From Pedobacter sp. Leaf250 (GTDB taxonomy: Bacteria; Bacteroidota; Bacteroidia; Sphingobacteriales; Sphingobacteriaceae): a stretch of DNA of 64,000 bases. Location of the stretch: contig NZ_CAKLBU010000004.1 in assembly GCF_920984735.1 (NCBI RefSeq), positions 124,001 through 188,000 on the forward strand, read 5' to 3'. This document shows, piece after piece, positions 18,107 to 25,982 of the stretch. Both the position numbers and the translations under genes were made by a program. Numbering within the stretch: the stretch's first letter is position 1; the number at the start of each line of letters is the position of its first letter. Under the pieces are notes generated by a model. The model saw only the letters and a list, made by a program, of their open reading frames with translations. It was not told the origin of the DNA and made no database searches.

Positions 18107-19345
18107 ATGGATTGGCGACAAATGGTAGCGACAAATCGCAACCTTATGAGATTACCAAAGCAGTCACAATTAATTCATGTCTGGGGAGAATTTGAATTCT
18201 ACCTTAACACTCCAAAAGAATTAATTGGCAGTAACAAGCCTTTTATTTATTTCTACTATTTAAATGCCAAAACTAATAAAACTGAGAGAATTCGACGATA
18301 CATTCCAAAACTAGATGGCAACTATAAAAAAATTATCTTATCAGCAAAATCAATAGTAAGTGAACTCATTGCCCTCTTAAAAAGTGGATGGAATCCTGTA
18401 ACAAAAGGAGTAGATCTAAAACAGATTAATTACTCATCAAACTTAATAGAATGTCTTGACTATTGGATTATGAAACGTGAGGAAGCTTACACCAATAAGG
18501 CAATAGGCTATAGTGCATTAAAGAACAACAGAATCTTAGTGATGCATTACAAGTCATATATAGAATCGACACAAGGTGTAGTTTTAAAAATCCAAAACGT
18601 TAATAAAATTCATGTTAAAGAATTTTTGGATTTTAAGGCTAATGAAAGATCATGGGGAAAAGTAACATATAATACATATCTTATTGACCTAGGAACATTC
18701 TTCAATTACTTGACTGATATGCGGATTATAAAGGAGAACCCTTGCTCCAAAGTCCCAAGAAAGAATACTCGTAGAGATTCCAGTAGATTTAAAGTTTTTG
18801 AAAAAGATGAACTATTAGAAGTGTCAAGAATACTTCAGCATGATGATCATTTTTTCGGTTTAAAGTTAGCAACCCAATTCCTCTTTAAGTACAATATACG
18901 ACCAATAGAATTAACACGGCTACAAATAAAAGATGTCAACTTTACCAAAAGTCTATTAATAATACCAAGTACAAAAACGAAAAATGGAAATGAAGCGATT
19001 TTTCAAATTGATAATGGCACTACCGCGTTAGTTAAACAAATGATATCGGATTATCCCCAGGAACACTATATTTTTGGTAGTAGAAACAAACCATCTGCAA
19101 CCCAAGTCTGTAGTGAATTTTTCGGTCAGAACTGGCGTGCCTTTAGAAAGAAGTATAATTTATCAAGCCATTTAAAGCTTTATGCACTAAAACACACTTC
19201 AAACTACTATGATATTGAGAATGGAGCAAGTTATGAGGAGATTAGACAGAGGAATAGACATTCCAATCTTCAAGTGACAACACTTTATATCAGAGAGAGA
19301 TTGTTTAAGAATATCATAAAAGCTTCAAATAATGATTTATTCTAA
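18107..19345 (+). CDS. Tyrosine recombinase / integrase of the island
   Basis: A 412-residue site-specific recombinase. The N-terminal arm and SAM-like core-binding domain (about 100-215, with HVKEFLDFKANERSWGKVTYN) precede the catalytic domain. Catalytic features: Arg I in KYNIRPIELTRLQ, the beta-hairpin Lys in STKTKNG, box II LYALKHTSNYYD, and NRHSNLQVTTLYIRE with the His and the nucleophile Tyr. In box II the usual HxLRHT reads YALKHT, so Lys replaces the second Arg, a variant I know from many Bacteroidota integrases. It lies next to the left end of the island, transcribed inward. An R1 hairpin repeat begins 8 bp after its stop codon. Confidence 0.93.
   Translation: MDWRQMVATNRNLMRLPKQSQLIHVWGEFEFYLNTPKELIGSNKPFIYFYYLNAKTNKTERIRRYIPKLDGNYKKIILSAKSIVSELIALLKSGWNPVTKGVDLKQINYSSNLIECLDYWIMKREEAYTNKAIGYSALKNNRILVMHYKSYIESTQGVVLKIQNVNKIHVKEFLDFKANERSWGKVTYNTYLIDLGTFFNYLTDMRIIKENPCSKVPRKNTRRDSSRFKVFEKDELLEVSRILQHDDHFFGLKLATQFLFKYNIRPIELTRLQIKDVNFTKSLLIIPSTKTKNGNEAIFQIDNGTTALVKQMISDYPQEHYIFGSRNKPSATQVCSEFFGQNWRAFRKKYNLSSHLKLYALKHTSNYYDIENGASYEEIRQRNRHSNLQVTTLYIRERLFKNIIKASNNDLF
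18114..18137. repeat. Pair of GCGACAAAT direct repeats, possible integrase arm sites (left)
   Basis: Two copies of GCGACAAAT spaced 13 bp, overlapping the first codons of the integrase gene, about 55 bp inside the left attachment repeat. Related CGACAAA copies lie just inside the right end at 51019-51051. Confidence 0.45.
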
Positions 19346-19352
19346 TTCTTCT

Positions 19353-19419
19353 GAGAATATCCAAAACGTAAATAGCTCCCTTAATATAAGAGAATCAAAC
19401 CAGATTCTGGATATTCTCA
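19353..19419 (+). repeat. R1 hairpin repeat, copy 1 (next to the integrase)
   Basis: Arms GAGAATATCCA / TGGATATTCTC (11 bp perfect) with a central CTCCCTTAATATAA related to the CCCTTAAATAA core of other copies. It begins 8 bp after the integrase stop. It is the most divergent centre of the family and has the longest perfect outer arms. Confidence 0.75.
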
Positions 19420-19487
19420 AAAGTTGGTCCCATAAATGGTGAAATTGATATTTCTTAAATATATTTAAAGCATCAAAACACATTGAA

Positions 19488-20270
19488 ATGGACACTCTAT
19501 ACCCTGACTATAATAGATTACAAGACTATTACCCTTTGACGCAAGACCAAATAGCAAATTTTGGAGATAGAGGTGTAGAAATCACGTCAGAACATTATAA
19601 CATTGAATATTATCAAGGGCTTGCAGATCGATTTGTAAAAATTGCGGAGGATAATGGAATTGGAGAACACTTTAATGAACTTATGTTTATCATGATAGTT
19701 TTTAATGATCGACTAGTTGAATTTATAGATGGAATGTGGGAAAATTATAATGATGAATTGAAATCTAAGGAATTAGCTGCATTCCTGTTGGCATACAAGA
19801 CGGCTTTACCAAATCATGATTTCCAATTAACAGCCAAGCCTGTAACTGGGTCAGTAACGATTAAAAGTCAGTCAATGGCACATTGGATGTGTAGTCTTAT
19901 TTATGATGCCATTGAACAGCGCAAAGCCCCTTTTGATGTTTTTGGGTACAAACTGAATTATGATATTTTTGGTGAGGATTTCAAAACAGATAAGCCCATT
20001 GATGTTGAAAGACTAAAAAAAGCAGCTAATTTAAAGCCAAAGAACCCTAAAACACTTTTAAAAGGTTTTTATTGCCAGTTTTACTACCATCTTAAGCCCT
20101 ACCTTATTAAATACACCAACCTAACTTCAAGTACCGACGTTTTTATTACGGATGCACAAGCAAATTTCTTTTTCAATGTGTTGGAATTATTCAATTATGT
20201 TGATAGAGATAGTATTACCTCAGAGCCTAAGGACTACATTAACACAATGCTAAGGAACAACCTTAAGTAA
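19488..20270 (+). CDS. Protein of unknown function (island core)
   Basis: A 260-residue soluble protein with no family that I recognise. It is mostly helical, with acidic N-terminal and basic C-terminal parts; segments include ELMFIMIVFNDRLVEFIDGMW, HWMCSLIYDAIEQRKAPFDVFGY and LKGFYCQFYYHLKPYLIKYT. It follows the integrase and R1 copy 1 and precedes the two small related genes and the helicase-like gene in the same direction. A regulatory role like RteC of conjugative transposons was considered but the sequence gives no direct support. Confidence 0.65.
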   Translation: MDTLYPDYNRLQDYYPLTQDQIANFGDRGVEITSEHYNIEYYQGLADRFVKIAEDNGIGEHFNELMFIMIVFNDRLVEFIDGMWENYNDELKSKELAAFLLAYKTALPNHDFQLTAKPVTGSVTIKSQSMAHWMCSLIYDAIEQRKAPFDVFGYKLNYDIFGEDFKTDKPIDVERLKKAANLKPKNPKTLLKGFYCQFYYHLKPYLIKYTNLTSSTDVFITDAQANFFFNVLELFNYVDRDSITSEPKDYINTMLRNNLK

Positions 20271-20382
20271 CTGAGGATAAAGGAAATAAAAATATTTTAT
20301 TTCGACATTATATTAATGCCTGACTCCCTCAAATTTCCCAGCACCTTTGCTATGCATTCAAAAACAAAATGCATAAAGAAAG

Positions 20383-20865
20383 ATGGTTATAAACACGATT
20401 TTAGCCCAGTACGAGGCAGCAAAAGTACCGGGAAGAACAGACCTAGATCCAAGAAAAGGATTTTACAGAATACTCTCAGTTTATGAGGGCACTTGCCACA
20501 GCAAACCTGCACAAATGGCAACAGCCAACTGGAAGGCCTTCGTTGATGATAATTATACAGAAACGATATTCCACGTCCAACTTGAAACATTTAGAATTGG
20601 CTGTAATACATTTGATTCTAACATAATCACTTTACGAGAAATTGAAGTTAAATATGCAGCTTGGTATCCAGACTTTGGTCATTTCTCCATAGGGTGGAAA
20701 CTCATTCCCCTCATAAACCCTTCAATAGATTTCATCAACAAAATGGTCAAAAAAAATAAATTTAAGATCGAATTCAATGAGGAGGAATACGAATTAAATG
20801 TTTTAGCTGAAGCTCAAGAGGAGCAAAGGTTTTCAAATGATAGTCATGGTTCAAACGAATACTAA
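20383..20865 (+). CDS. Small protein of unknown function, related to the next gene
   Basis: A 160-residue protein without signal or membrane segment. It shares a pattern with the following gene product: PRKGFYRILSVYE here and PRKGYYMIYAFED there, then LREIEVKYAAWYPDFG with GWKLIP near the C-terminus versus LLEIEIKSIRIS with IKWSFT. The two are probably diverged paralogues in tandem, 9 bp apart. Position before the helicase-like gene suggests a replication or mobility function of the element, without direct proof. Confidence 0.65.
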   Translation: MVINTILAQYEAAKVPGRTDLDPRKGFYRILSVYEGTCHSKPAQMATANWKAFVDDNYTETIFHVQLETFRIGCNTFDSNIITLREIEVKYAAWYPDFGHFSIGWKLIPLINPSIDFINKMVKKNKFKIEFNEEEYELNVLAEAQEEQRFSNDSHGSNEY

Positions 20866-20874
20866 TATACGAAG

Positions 20875-21309
20875 ATGATGAATTTAGAAATTATAGAAAA
20901 AAATTTTGCTTCATTATACGAATCTAATAGAATAGCTGGACTTCCTTATAACTTTCCTAGAAAAGGATATTATATGATATATGCATTTGAAGATTATGTA
21001 GAGATATTGAATCGAGATATGGAAGTTAAATCATTGCCCAAAACGGGATTCGCTTTATGGAAACCGGAAAAAAACATGAGTTATTTTACTGATGAAGTAG
21101 AAATTGCGTTATGCCCATTAATTGAAAGTGGAAGCGCTATTACTGATTTTGTTTTTGAATCAAATGATATTCATTTGCTCGAGATCGAGATTAAAAGTAT
21201 CAGGATTAGCAAAAGCACATCATTTTATGGATCAAACACTCAAGAAATAAAGTGGAGCTTCACAAAATGTGAGAGTAAATACCATCATGGAATCAATAAA
21301 ATAAATTAA
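20875..21309 (+). CDS. Small protein of unknown function, paralogue of the preceding gene
   Basis: A 144-residue protein (two adjacent ATG codons at the start). The N-terminal FPRKGYYMIYAFEDYVEIL and the C-terminal IHLLEIEIKSIRIS match the preceding protein in order and spacing. No catalytic motif is seen. It is 9 bp after the previous stop and 39 bp before the helicase-like gene, so the three are probably co-transcribed. Confidence 0.65.
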   Translation: MMNLEIIEKNFASLYESNRIAGLPYNFPRKGYYMIYAFEDYVEILNRDMEVKSLPKTGFALWKPEKNMSYFTDEVEIALCPLIESGSAITDFVFESNDIHLLEIEIKSIRISKSTSFYGSNTQEIKWSFTKCESKYHHGINKIN

Positions 21310-21348
21310 TAGAGAATTAATAGAACAAATACTGACGAGGTTGATTAA

Positions 21349-23226
21349 ATGTCTCGTCAGTTCATAAAAGATAAGAATATGTTACCAATAGATATACTAA
21401 AAATATACCAAGGCCAGTATCTAAGTGATACTGGAAATATTGAAAATACTACGATTTCATTCCGCAATGGAACGCCTAGTAATTATATCATATTTAAAAA
21501 ATTATGTGGCCTTGGGGCTACCCACGGAGAATGCAAACTATATAATTGGCGTAATTCAATCATTATTGAGCCAAATACTCCTGTCTTGACAGGAAAGAAA
21601 AATGCTGTAGAAGAAGATGGCATAACAAAAAAGTACCCGAACATATTCGTAGTACACAAAGGTGTTAAGAAGGCGCACGTACTAGCATACTTGCGTAATA
21701 GTACCTTTCCAAAAAAAATTCTATGTACTCCTGAAGCATATGCTGATAAAGTTAAGCCTGCTATAATGGATTCAGCTTTTGATCTCTACAATGATTTTTT
21801 TATGCTTTATGATGAATGTGATCGAATTATTAAGGATGTAGACTACCGAGGTAAAATTTTGCTTCCAATGAACGACTTCTTTTTGTTTAAAGAAAAAGCA
21901 ATAATTTCTGCAACACCAATAATTCCATCCGATCCGCGATTTGAAGAACATGGCTTCAGAATTCTTGACGTGCAACCCCAATTTGATTACAAAAAGAGCA
22001 TTACCATTATCAACACTAATAGACTTGTTGACACTCTCCAAAAATTGATTGATGAAAATGGAGATGAGAAGGTATTCATTTTTTTAAACTCTCCAGAGTT
22101 AATCCACGATTTGATTATTTCAACTGGAATTGAGCGACATAGTAAAGTGTTCTGCGCTCCGAAAAGCGCAAGGATGATTAGAGATAGAGGGTTGGAAAAT
22201 GTTAGCCATGATCTTGGTAATTTCTCAAAAATTAACTTCCTAACATCAAGATTTTTCAATGCTGTAGACATTGATTTAGATTATAAGCCTAATATTATAA
22301 TGATATCAGACGTTTACAAAGCCAAATTTTCAAAGCTTGACCCTTATACAGATAGCACACAAATTGCCGGAAGATTCAGAAACGGAACCAATAAAATCAT
22401 ACATATTTCAAATTTCAACCCTCTTCTAACTTATAGGGAACCTGAAAATGCACTACAGTTTATTGCCGAACAATTTGAAGCATATCAACAGTTTGATTCG
22501 GTTGCCCACAGCCAAACAACAGAGGGTGGAACTGTTGCAGGTAACCAAGCTATGGAAGGCATGGATATAACAAAATTTGTTGGCGAAAATTCTCACCTAA
22601 ATTTAACGATGGTCGATAATTACCTTCTAGATCAGAAAGTGAAAAGCTACTACCGAAGCGCAGAGCTTTTAAATGTTGGATATCTGGAGACGAGAAGCTT
22701 CGAAGTAGAAGTTGAGAATGATTTATACAATATCGGAGATGGAGAGCTAGACCATTTACGGTCAATAAATAATGCCATAACGTTAACGGGTGCGGTCGCA
22801 AAGCTATTCGAAGACCATAACCCCTTAAGATATGGAATTTTACACTCTTATATATTTGGGGATTGTAGAGATATACTACGACAAGAGTACCCTCAAGTAG
22901 CTGAATTTTACGATGCTTTAGGATTTCGTAAAATGCGAAGACTAAGTTTCGAAACTTCCAAATTAAAGAAAGCGTTAAAAGAATATCACCGAAAAAATGA
23001 ACTTAACAATCCGATCCTTTTTAAAGAAGTTCATGATGCATTTTCTGTGCATCATATATTTGAAGAAAGCAATGTTAAAACTAAGCTTAAAGATATTTAC
23101 ACAGCTAATAACATCGGTAGAAAGGCATGTGCGTCACATCTTCGAGTCTTTTTCAGTGCCAAACGAAGTGGAGGTAGTGAAAATCAAAAAACGTGGAAAA
23201 TACATTACAGGAAATTTCTCCAATAA
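21349..23226 (+). CDS. Degenerate SF2-type helicase / NTPase of the island
   Basis: A 625-residue protein with helicase motifs in order: a Walker A-like loop CGLGATHGE (about 53-61, with GAT replacing the usual GKT), motif Ia-like SIIIEPNTPV, motif II LYDECD (about 155-158), motif III ISATP (about 187-191) and motif VI TQIAGRFRNGT (about 338-348). Without the Walker Lys, ATP hydrolysis may be altered or use another residue. The C-terminal 250 residues match nothing that I know. Similar GxGAT proteins occur on Bacteroidota mobile elements, so a role in element replication is plausible. It ends just inside a degenerate R1-like hairpin. Confidence 0.75.
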   Translation: MSRQFIKDKNMLPIDILKIYQGQYLSDTGNIENTTISFRNGTPSNYIIFKKLCGLGATHGECKLYNWRNSIIIEPNTPVLTGKKNAVEEDGITKKYPNIFVVHKGVKKAHVLAYLRNSTFPKKILCTPEAYADKVKPAIMDSAFDLYNDFFMLYDECDRIIKDVDYRGKILLPMNDFFLFKEKAIISATPIIPSDPRFEEHGFRILDVQPQFDYKKSITIINTNRLVDTLQKLIDENGDEKVFIFLNSPELIHDLIISTGIERHSKVFCAPKSARMIRDRGLENVSHDLGNFSKINFLTSRFFNAVDIDLDYKPNIIMISDVYKAKFSKLDPYTDSTQIAGRFRNGTNKIIHISNFNPLLTYREPENALQFIAEQFEAYQQFDSVAHSQTTEGGTVAGNQAMEGMDITKFVGENSHLNLTMVDNYLLDQKVKSYYRSAELLNVGYLETRSFEVEVENDLYNIGDGELDHLRSINNAITLTGAVAKLFEDHNPLRYGILHSYIFGDCRDILRQEYPQVAEFYDALGFRKMRRLSFETSKLKKALKEYHRKNELNNPILFKEVHDAFSVHHIFEESNVKTKLKDIYTANNIGRKACASHLRVFFSAKRSGGSENQKTWKIHYRKFLQ

Positions 23227-23282
23227 ATCCAAAAATATTGAAAATTCCTTATTTAAAGGGGCACTACAAAATTTTGGATGTT
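23225..23282 (+). repeat. Possible degenerate R1 copy after the helicase gene
   Basis: 58 bp from AAATCCAAAA to TTTTGGATGTT, with the same arm spacing and polarity as R1, but the centre (TTCCTTATTTAAAGG) fits only loosely. It overlaps the stop codon of the helicase gene. Confidence 0.4.
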
Positions 23283-23310
23283 GCAAGTTGAGTTCTATTT
23301 CAACTTGCAA
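23281..23310. terminator. Strong hairpin after the helicase gene
   Basis: Perfect 11-bp stem TTGCAAGTTGA / TCAACTTGCAA with an 8-nt loop. No long T run follows, so it may terminate or stabilise a transcript. It abuts the degenerate R1-like sequence. Confidence 0.5.
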
Positions 23311-23631
23311 CAAAACTGTGCCCTAATAAAAGTGAAGGAGAAAATTCTAAATAAAATTTTCCAAAAAATTTTTAAAAGTGTGTTTTTCACAAGCCCCCAC
23401 TATAGAAAACAACCCCTCCCTTCTGATGGAAGTAAAACGAATTTGTGATTTACTTTTTACAAGGGAAAACTTCCAAATGAAATTCAGTGAGAATTAAACG
23501 AAAAGGTCAAGCTATACCGCTAGTGAAATCGTTAAATCGAAAAGCTACAAAAATTTAAGTCTCATATCTACTCTAATAACGGTATAGCCTGACTAATACC
23601 AAATATCTTTAGTTACTTCCTAATTCAATAC
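23311..23631. other. Gene-free stretch with inverted repeats after the helicase
   Basis: No plausible gene. It contains GTGCCCTAATAAAAG (like the block found upstream of R1 copies), AAGTAAA / TTTACTT arms at about 23429-23455, and GCTATACCG (23511-23519) / CGGTATAGC (23580-23588) 60 bp apart. Such a set next to a helicase gene could be an origin or transfer site, but no iterons or nick motif are recognised. Confidence 0.4.
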
Positions 23632-23658
23632 ACCACGACAATAAATCGTGGTTTTTTT
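23632..23658 (+). terminator. Rho-independent terminator
   Basis: Stem ACCACGA / TCGTGGT, 7-nt loop, then seven T. It stands 405 bp after the helicase gene and 80 bp before the next gene, which suggests that the stretch before it is transcribed, perhaps as a non-coding RNA. Confidence 0.75.
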
Positions 23659-23738
23659 ATGCTCTTTTTTCTGGAATCCAAATCAATTCCTAGCATCACA
23701 ATGCAATTCACTCATTATTTAAACATAAGATCAAGAAA

Positions 23739-24239
23739 ATGAAAACAAAAACACGCACAGAAACTAAAACTAAATTGGTTTTAGTAAATGCTGATCTTCA
23801 GCAGAACAATGATTTAGTCGAACAAGCTTATACAGCAATTACCAATGTTGCATCTGATTTATTAAAGAAATTTGAGCTGGCTAAATACAGAACTCATGTT
23901 TCTGTTGAACATTGCAAAGATCCTCAAAACACAAACTTAGTTAGGGAATACATTTGCTTCTTTTGGAACATTACCTTGTCAAATAGCAAGGAAGGTAAGT
24001 CTTACATTTTTATTTCCATTGATGAAAGTGGAATAGAAAAATTTGGTAGCGGATTAACAAACTTATTATTGAGGAGTGCTTTTAAGATCACTGAATCTTT
24101 AGAAGGGCAACATAGTATTGAATATTCAATGAGAGTTAACTACATGCCAATGGACATTCACAATTTCTTTTACAGGAGAATAGTTGAAGGAGAAACTGAT
24201 TTCGTTAGCTTATTTACTGTTGACCATTTAGCTACTTAA
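23739..24239 (+). CDS. Protein of unknown function
   Basis: A 166-residue soluble protein, basic at the N-terminus (MKTKTRTETKTKLV), then a mixed alpha/beta domain with YICFFWNITLSNSKEGKSYIFISIDESG and LTNLLLRSAFKITESLEGQHS. No family is recognised. It has its own unit between a terminator and a structured intergenic region. Confidence 0.6.
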   Translation: MKTKTRTETKTKLVLVNADLQQNNDLVEQAYTAITNVASDLLKKFELAKYRTHVSVEHCKDPQNTNLVREYICFFWNITLSNSKEGKSYIFISIDESGIEKFGSGLTNLLLRSAFKITESLEGQHSIEYSMRVNYMPMDIHNFFYRRIVEGETDFVSLFTVDHLAT

Positions 24240-24369
24240 AAAAATTAAGGCACAGCAATGTGCTTTAATTTAATCTTGCTTATTATCTTTGATAAAAAAG
24301 AAACATATAGAAAAAGCAGAGTAAAAAATATTTAAGAATAAGCGTTAGCTAAAAGTTCTTGTCAGAAGA

Positions 24370-24470
24370 AACCTGAGAAATTTCAAAGTACAAACAAGAG
24401 CAGTTAGAACTAATGTCTTGCGCAATAAGCGTAGGGCATAGTCTATCTGTTTGTACGGGCTTCTCAGGGC
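24370..24470. ncRNA. Candidate structured non-coding RNA
   Basis: In the 410-bp gene-free stretch 24240-24649, a long-range stem pairs CCTGAGAA and GTACAAACA (24372-24396) with TGTTTGTAC and TTCTCAGG (24448-24468), 17 base pairs in two helices. Smaller internal helices (CGC/GCG) lie inside. The region is richer in GC than its flanks. Strand and function are unknown. Confidence 0.4.
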
Positions 24471-24542
24471 CTCTTCGACAGATTCAAGGCTATTGTCCTG
24501 CGCTTTTTGCGTTTACGTCAGATTGATAAGGACTTGATTACG

Positions 24543-24558
24543 TTACGGTTAACCGTAA
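24543..24558. promoter_or_regulatory. 16-bp perfect palindrome
   Basis: TTACGGTTAACCGTAA, about 90 bp upstream of the next start codon. It is a plausible dimer-binding operator. No regulator gene is adjacent to assign it to. Confidence 0.4.
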
Positions 24559-24649
24559 AATTTCATTGAAAAATAATAAGACCTTTGAGACAAGTCCTAC
24601 CTCATTGTAAATTAATCACGATTTGGGGCAATCGGAAAATATCTAACAG

Positions 24650-25039
24650 ATGAAAAAAATTCTATTAAGCATCCTAATAATGCTAACAAGTTATGCTTCT
24701 TACAGTCAAAAAGCTCTATTGGCATATTACCCATTATATCCGATTCATGAAATCTCTGAAGGATACGATAGTGATATGAATCTTGTCTATAATTTAAAGC
24801 TAGTAAATAGGGCAAAAAGTTCAATTACGGGAATTATCTTCCAACTTACTCCTACTTGGTTAAACGGAGACACTCAATTGATGACAAGTTTGAGAGCCGA
24901 AAAAACCGTTAGGTTAAAAAAGGCAATCAATATTAAATCAGGCCATTCAATGAATTATAGTATCCAACCACCATCCGCTAAATATTCTGTTGGAGTAGAA
25001 TTGGTTACTTATTCTGATGGCACTTTTAAGCGATACTAA
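24650..25039 (+). CDS. Small secreted protein of unknown function
   Basis: A 129-residue protein with a signal peptide (MKKILLSILIMLTSYASYSQ). The mature part is a small beta-rich domain (SDMNLVYNLKLVNRAKSSITGIIFQLTP) with no known motif. It is followed at once by two 28-residue membrane peptides, so it may be the first gene of a three-gene unit. Confidence 0.65.
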   Translation: MKKILLSILIMLTSYASYSQKALLAYYPLYPIHEISEGYDSDMNLVYNLKLVNRAKSSITGIIFQLTPTWLNGDTQLMTSLRAEKTVRLKKAINIKSGHSMNYSIQPPSAKYSVGVELVTYSDGTFKRY

Positions 25040-25040
25040 A

Positions 25041-25127
25041 ATGGATATAATATTAAACGTAATTGGATTTTTTGCAATTGTTATAACATTTGGATATATC
25101 GCCAGAATAATTAATAAACGAAATTAA
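25041..25127 (+). CDS. 28-residue single-helix membrane peptide
   Basis: ATG at 25041, 1 bp after the stop codon of the secreted protein. The peptide is MDIILNVIGFFAIVIT then FGYIARIINKRN: one hydrophobic helix followed by a basic tail, so it should sit in the inner membrane with the C-terminus inside. It may be a small regulatory or toxin-like peptide; no homologue is recalled. The shared design with the next peptide supports both being real. Confidence 0.5.
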   Translation: MDIILNVIGFFAIVITFGYIARIINKRN

Positions 25128-25137
25128 TAGAGGAAAA

Positions 25138-25224
25138 ATGTCAGACCAATCACTTACAATGGTTATTGTTATAATAATTATCATCGCTATTCCAGTGATC
25201 AATTATATAATCAAACGCAAATAA
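25138..25224 (+). CDS. 28-residue single-helix membrane peptide (second of a pair)
   Basis: ATG at 25138 preceded by AGGAAAA. The peptide has an extremely hydrophobic core (MVIVIIIIIAIPVI) and a basic end NYIIKRK. Same length, topology and ending style as the peptide 10 bp upstream. It is probably translated from the same transcript as the secreted protein at 24650. Confidence 0.5.
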   Translation: MSDQSLTMVIVIIIIIAIPVINYIIKRK

Positions 25225-25357
25225 CTTTCGATAAGCTATCCAAAATAAATGTTTGGATAGCATTATTTAACCTAACCAAACTTAAAATTGCTCGGTGCTA
25301 ACGTAATAAAAACTCATTGTAACTAACTGGCAATTTCAACAATAACCCTACAATAAA

Positions 25358-25825
25358 ATGAACAGCTCAATGAATTACACTTTTTTCGTAGGAGTAGCAT
25401 TAATTATTATTCTAATCATTTATCAAAAATACAGGCCGAAAGATTTTAAACCTTCAAAGAAGACCTTCTTACATGATGACTTGATTGCATTGAACAAAAT
25501 GTCACAAGAAGTAATTAACTATAACTGGAACGTTATAATCAAATCTATTAAGGGTTACAAATCAGTTTATGAGGAGAATGATCTTGGTAACGTTGGCTAT
25601 CATATTTACCAAAACTACAGGGCAGAACTTATAGAAGGAAATATATCAGTTTACATTAAAGACAGGCTGGCAAACAGATATCTTAAAATAATAACTGATG
25701 GAAGTTCAGAATCTATGATAGGTGTTGATCACCCACATCATGGCCATATTGGCTATTTAAGTTTTGAAGTAATTGAATGGGTTGACGCATCCCAAATTAC
25801 TTCCCACTTTCATTTAGTGGATTGA
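25358..25825 (+). CDS. Membrane-anchored protein of unknown function
   Basis: A 155-residue protein with one N-terminal transmembrane helix (YTFFVGVALIIILIIYQKY) and a soluble domain with a histidine-rich turn VDHPHHGHIGYLSFEVIEW. No family is recognised. It stands alone between two intergenic spacers. Confidence 0.6.
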   Translation: MNSSMNYTFFVGVALIIILIIYQKYRPKDFKPSKKTFLHDDLIALNKMSQEVINYNWNVIIKSIKGYKSVYEENDLGNVGYHIYQNYRAELIEGNISVYIKDRLANRYLKIITDGSSESMIGVDHPHHGHIGYLSFEVIEWVDASQITSHFHLVD

Positions 25826-25982
25826 AAGATAAAGAGGTTTACGTTTTTCTAATCTTATCTAAGAGTATACATATACAATTCAATTAAATACAATCTTATT
25901 GCTAAGTCATTCTGATTTAAATGCACATTTTTTCCCTCAATAGTTCTTTCTTAATTATATTGCATAAAAATACACGCTCTCT

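Noticed and set aside
17654..18121. tRNA gene as the integration site
   Set aside because: No tRNA-like sequence is at either border; the duplicated sequence is protein-coding.
18107..19345. The island recombinase as an integron integrase (IntI)
   Set aside because: It has the KHT-type box II of Bacteroidota island integrases and no IntI-specific insertion; it also points toward the cargo.
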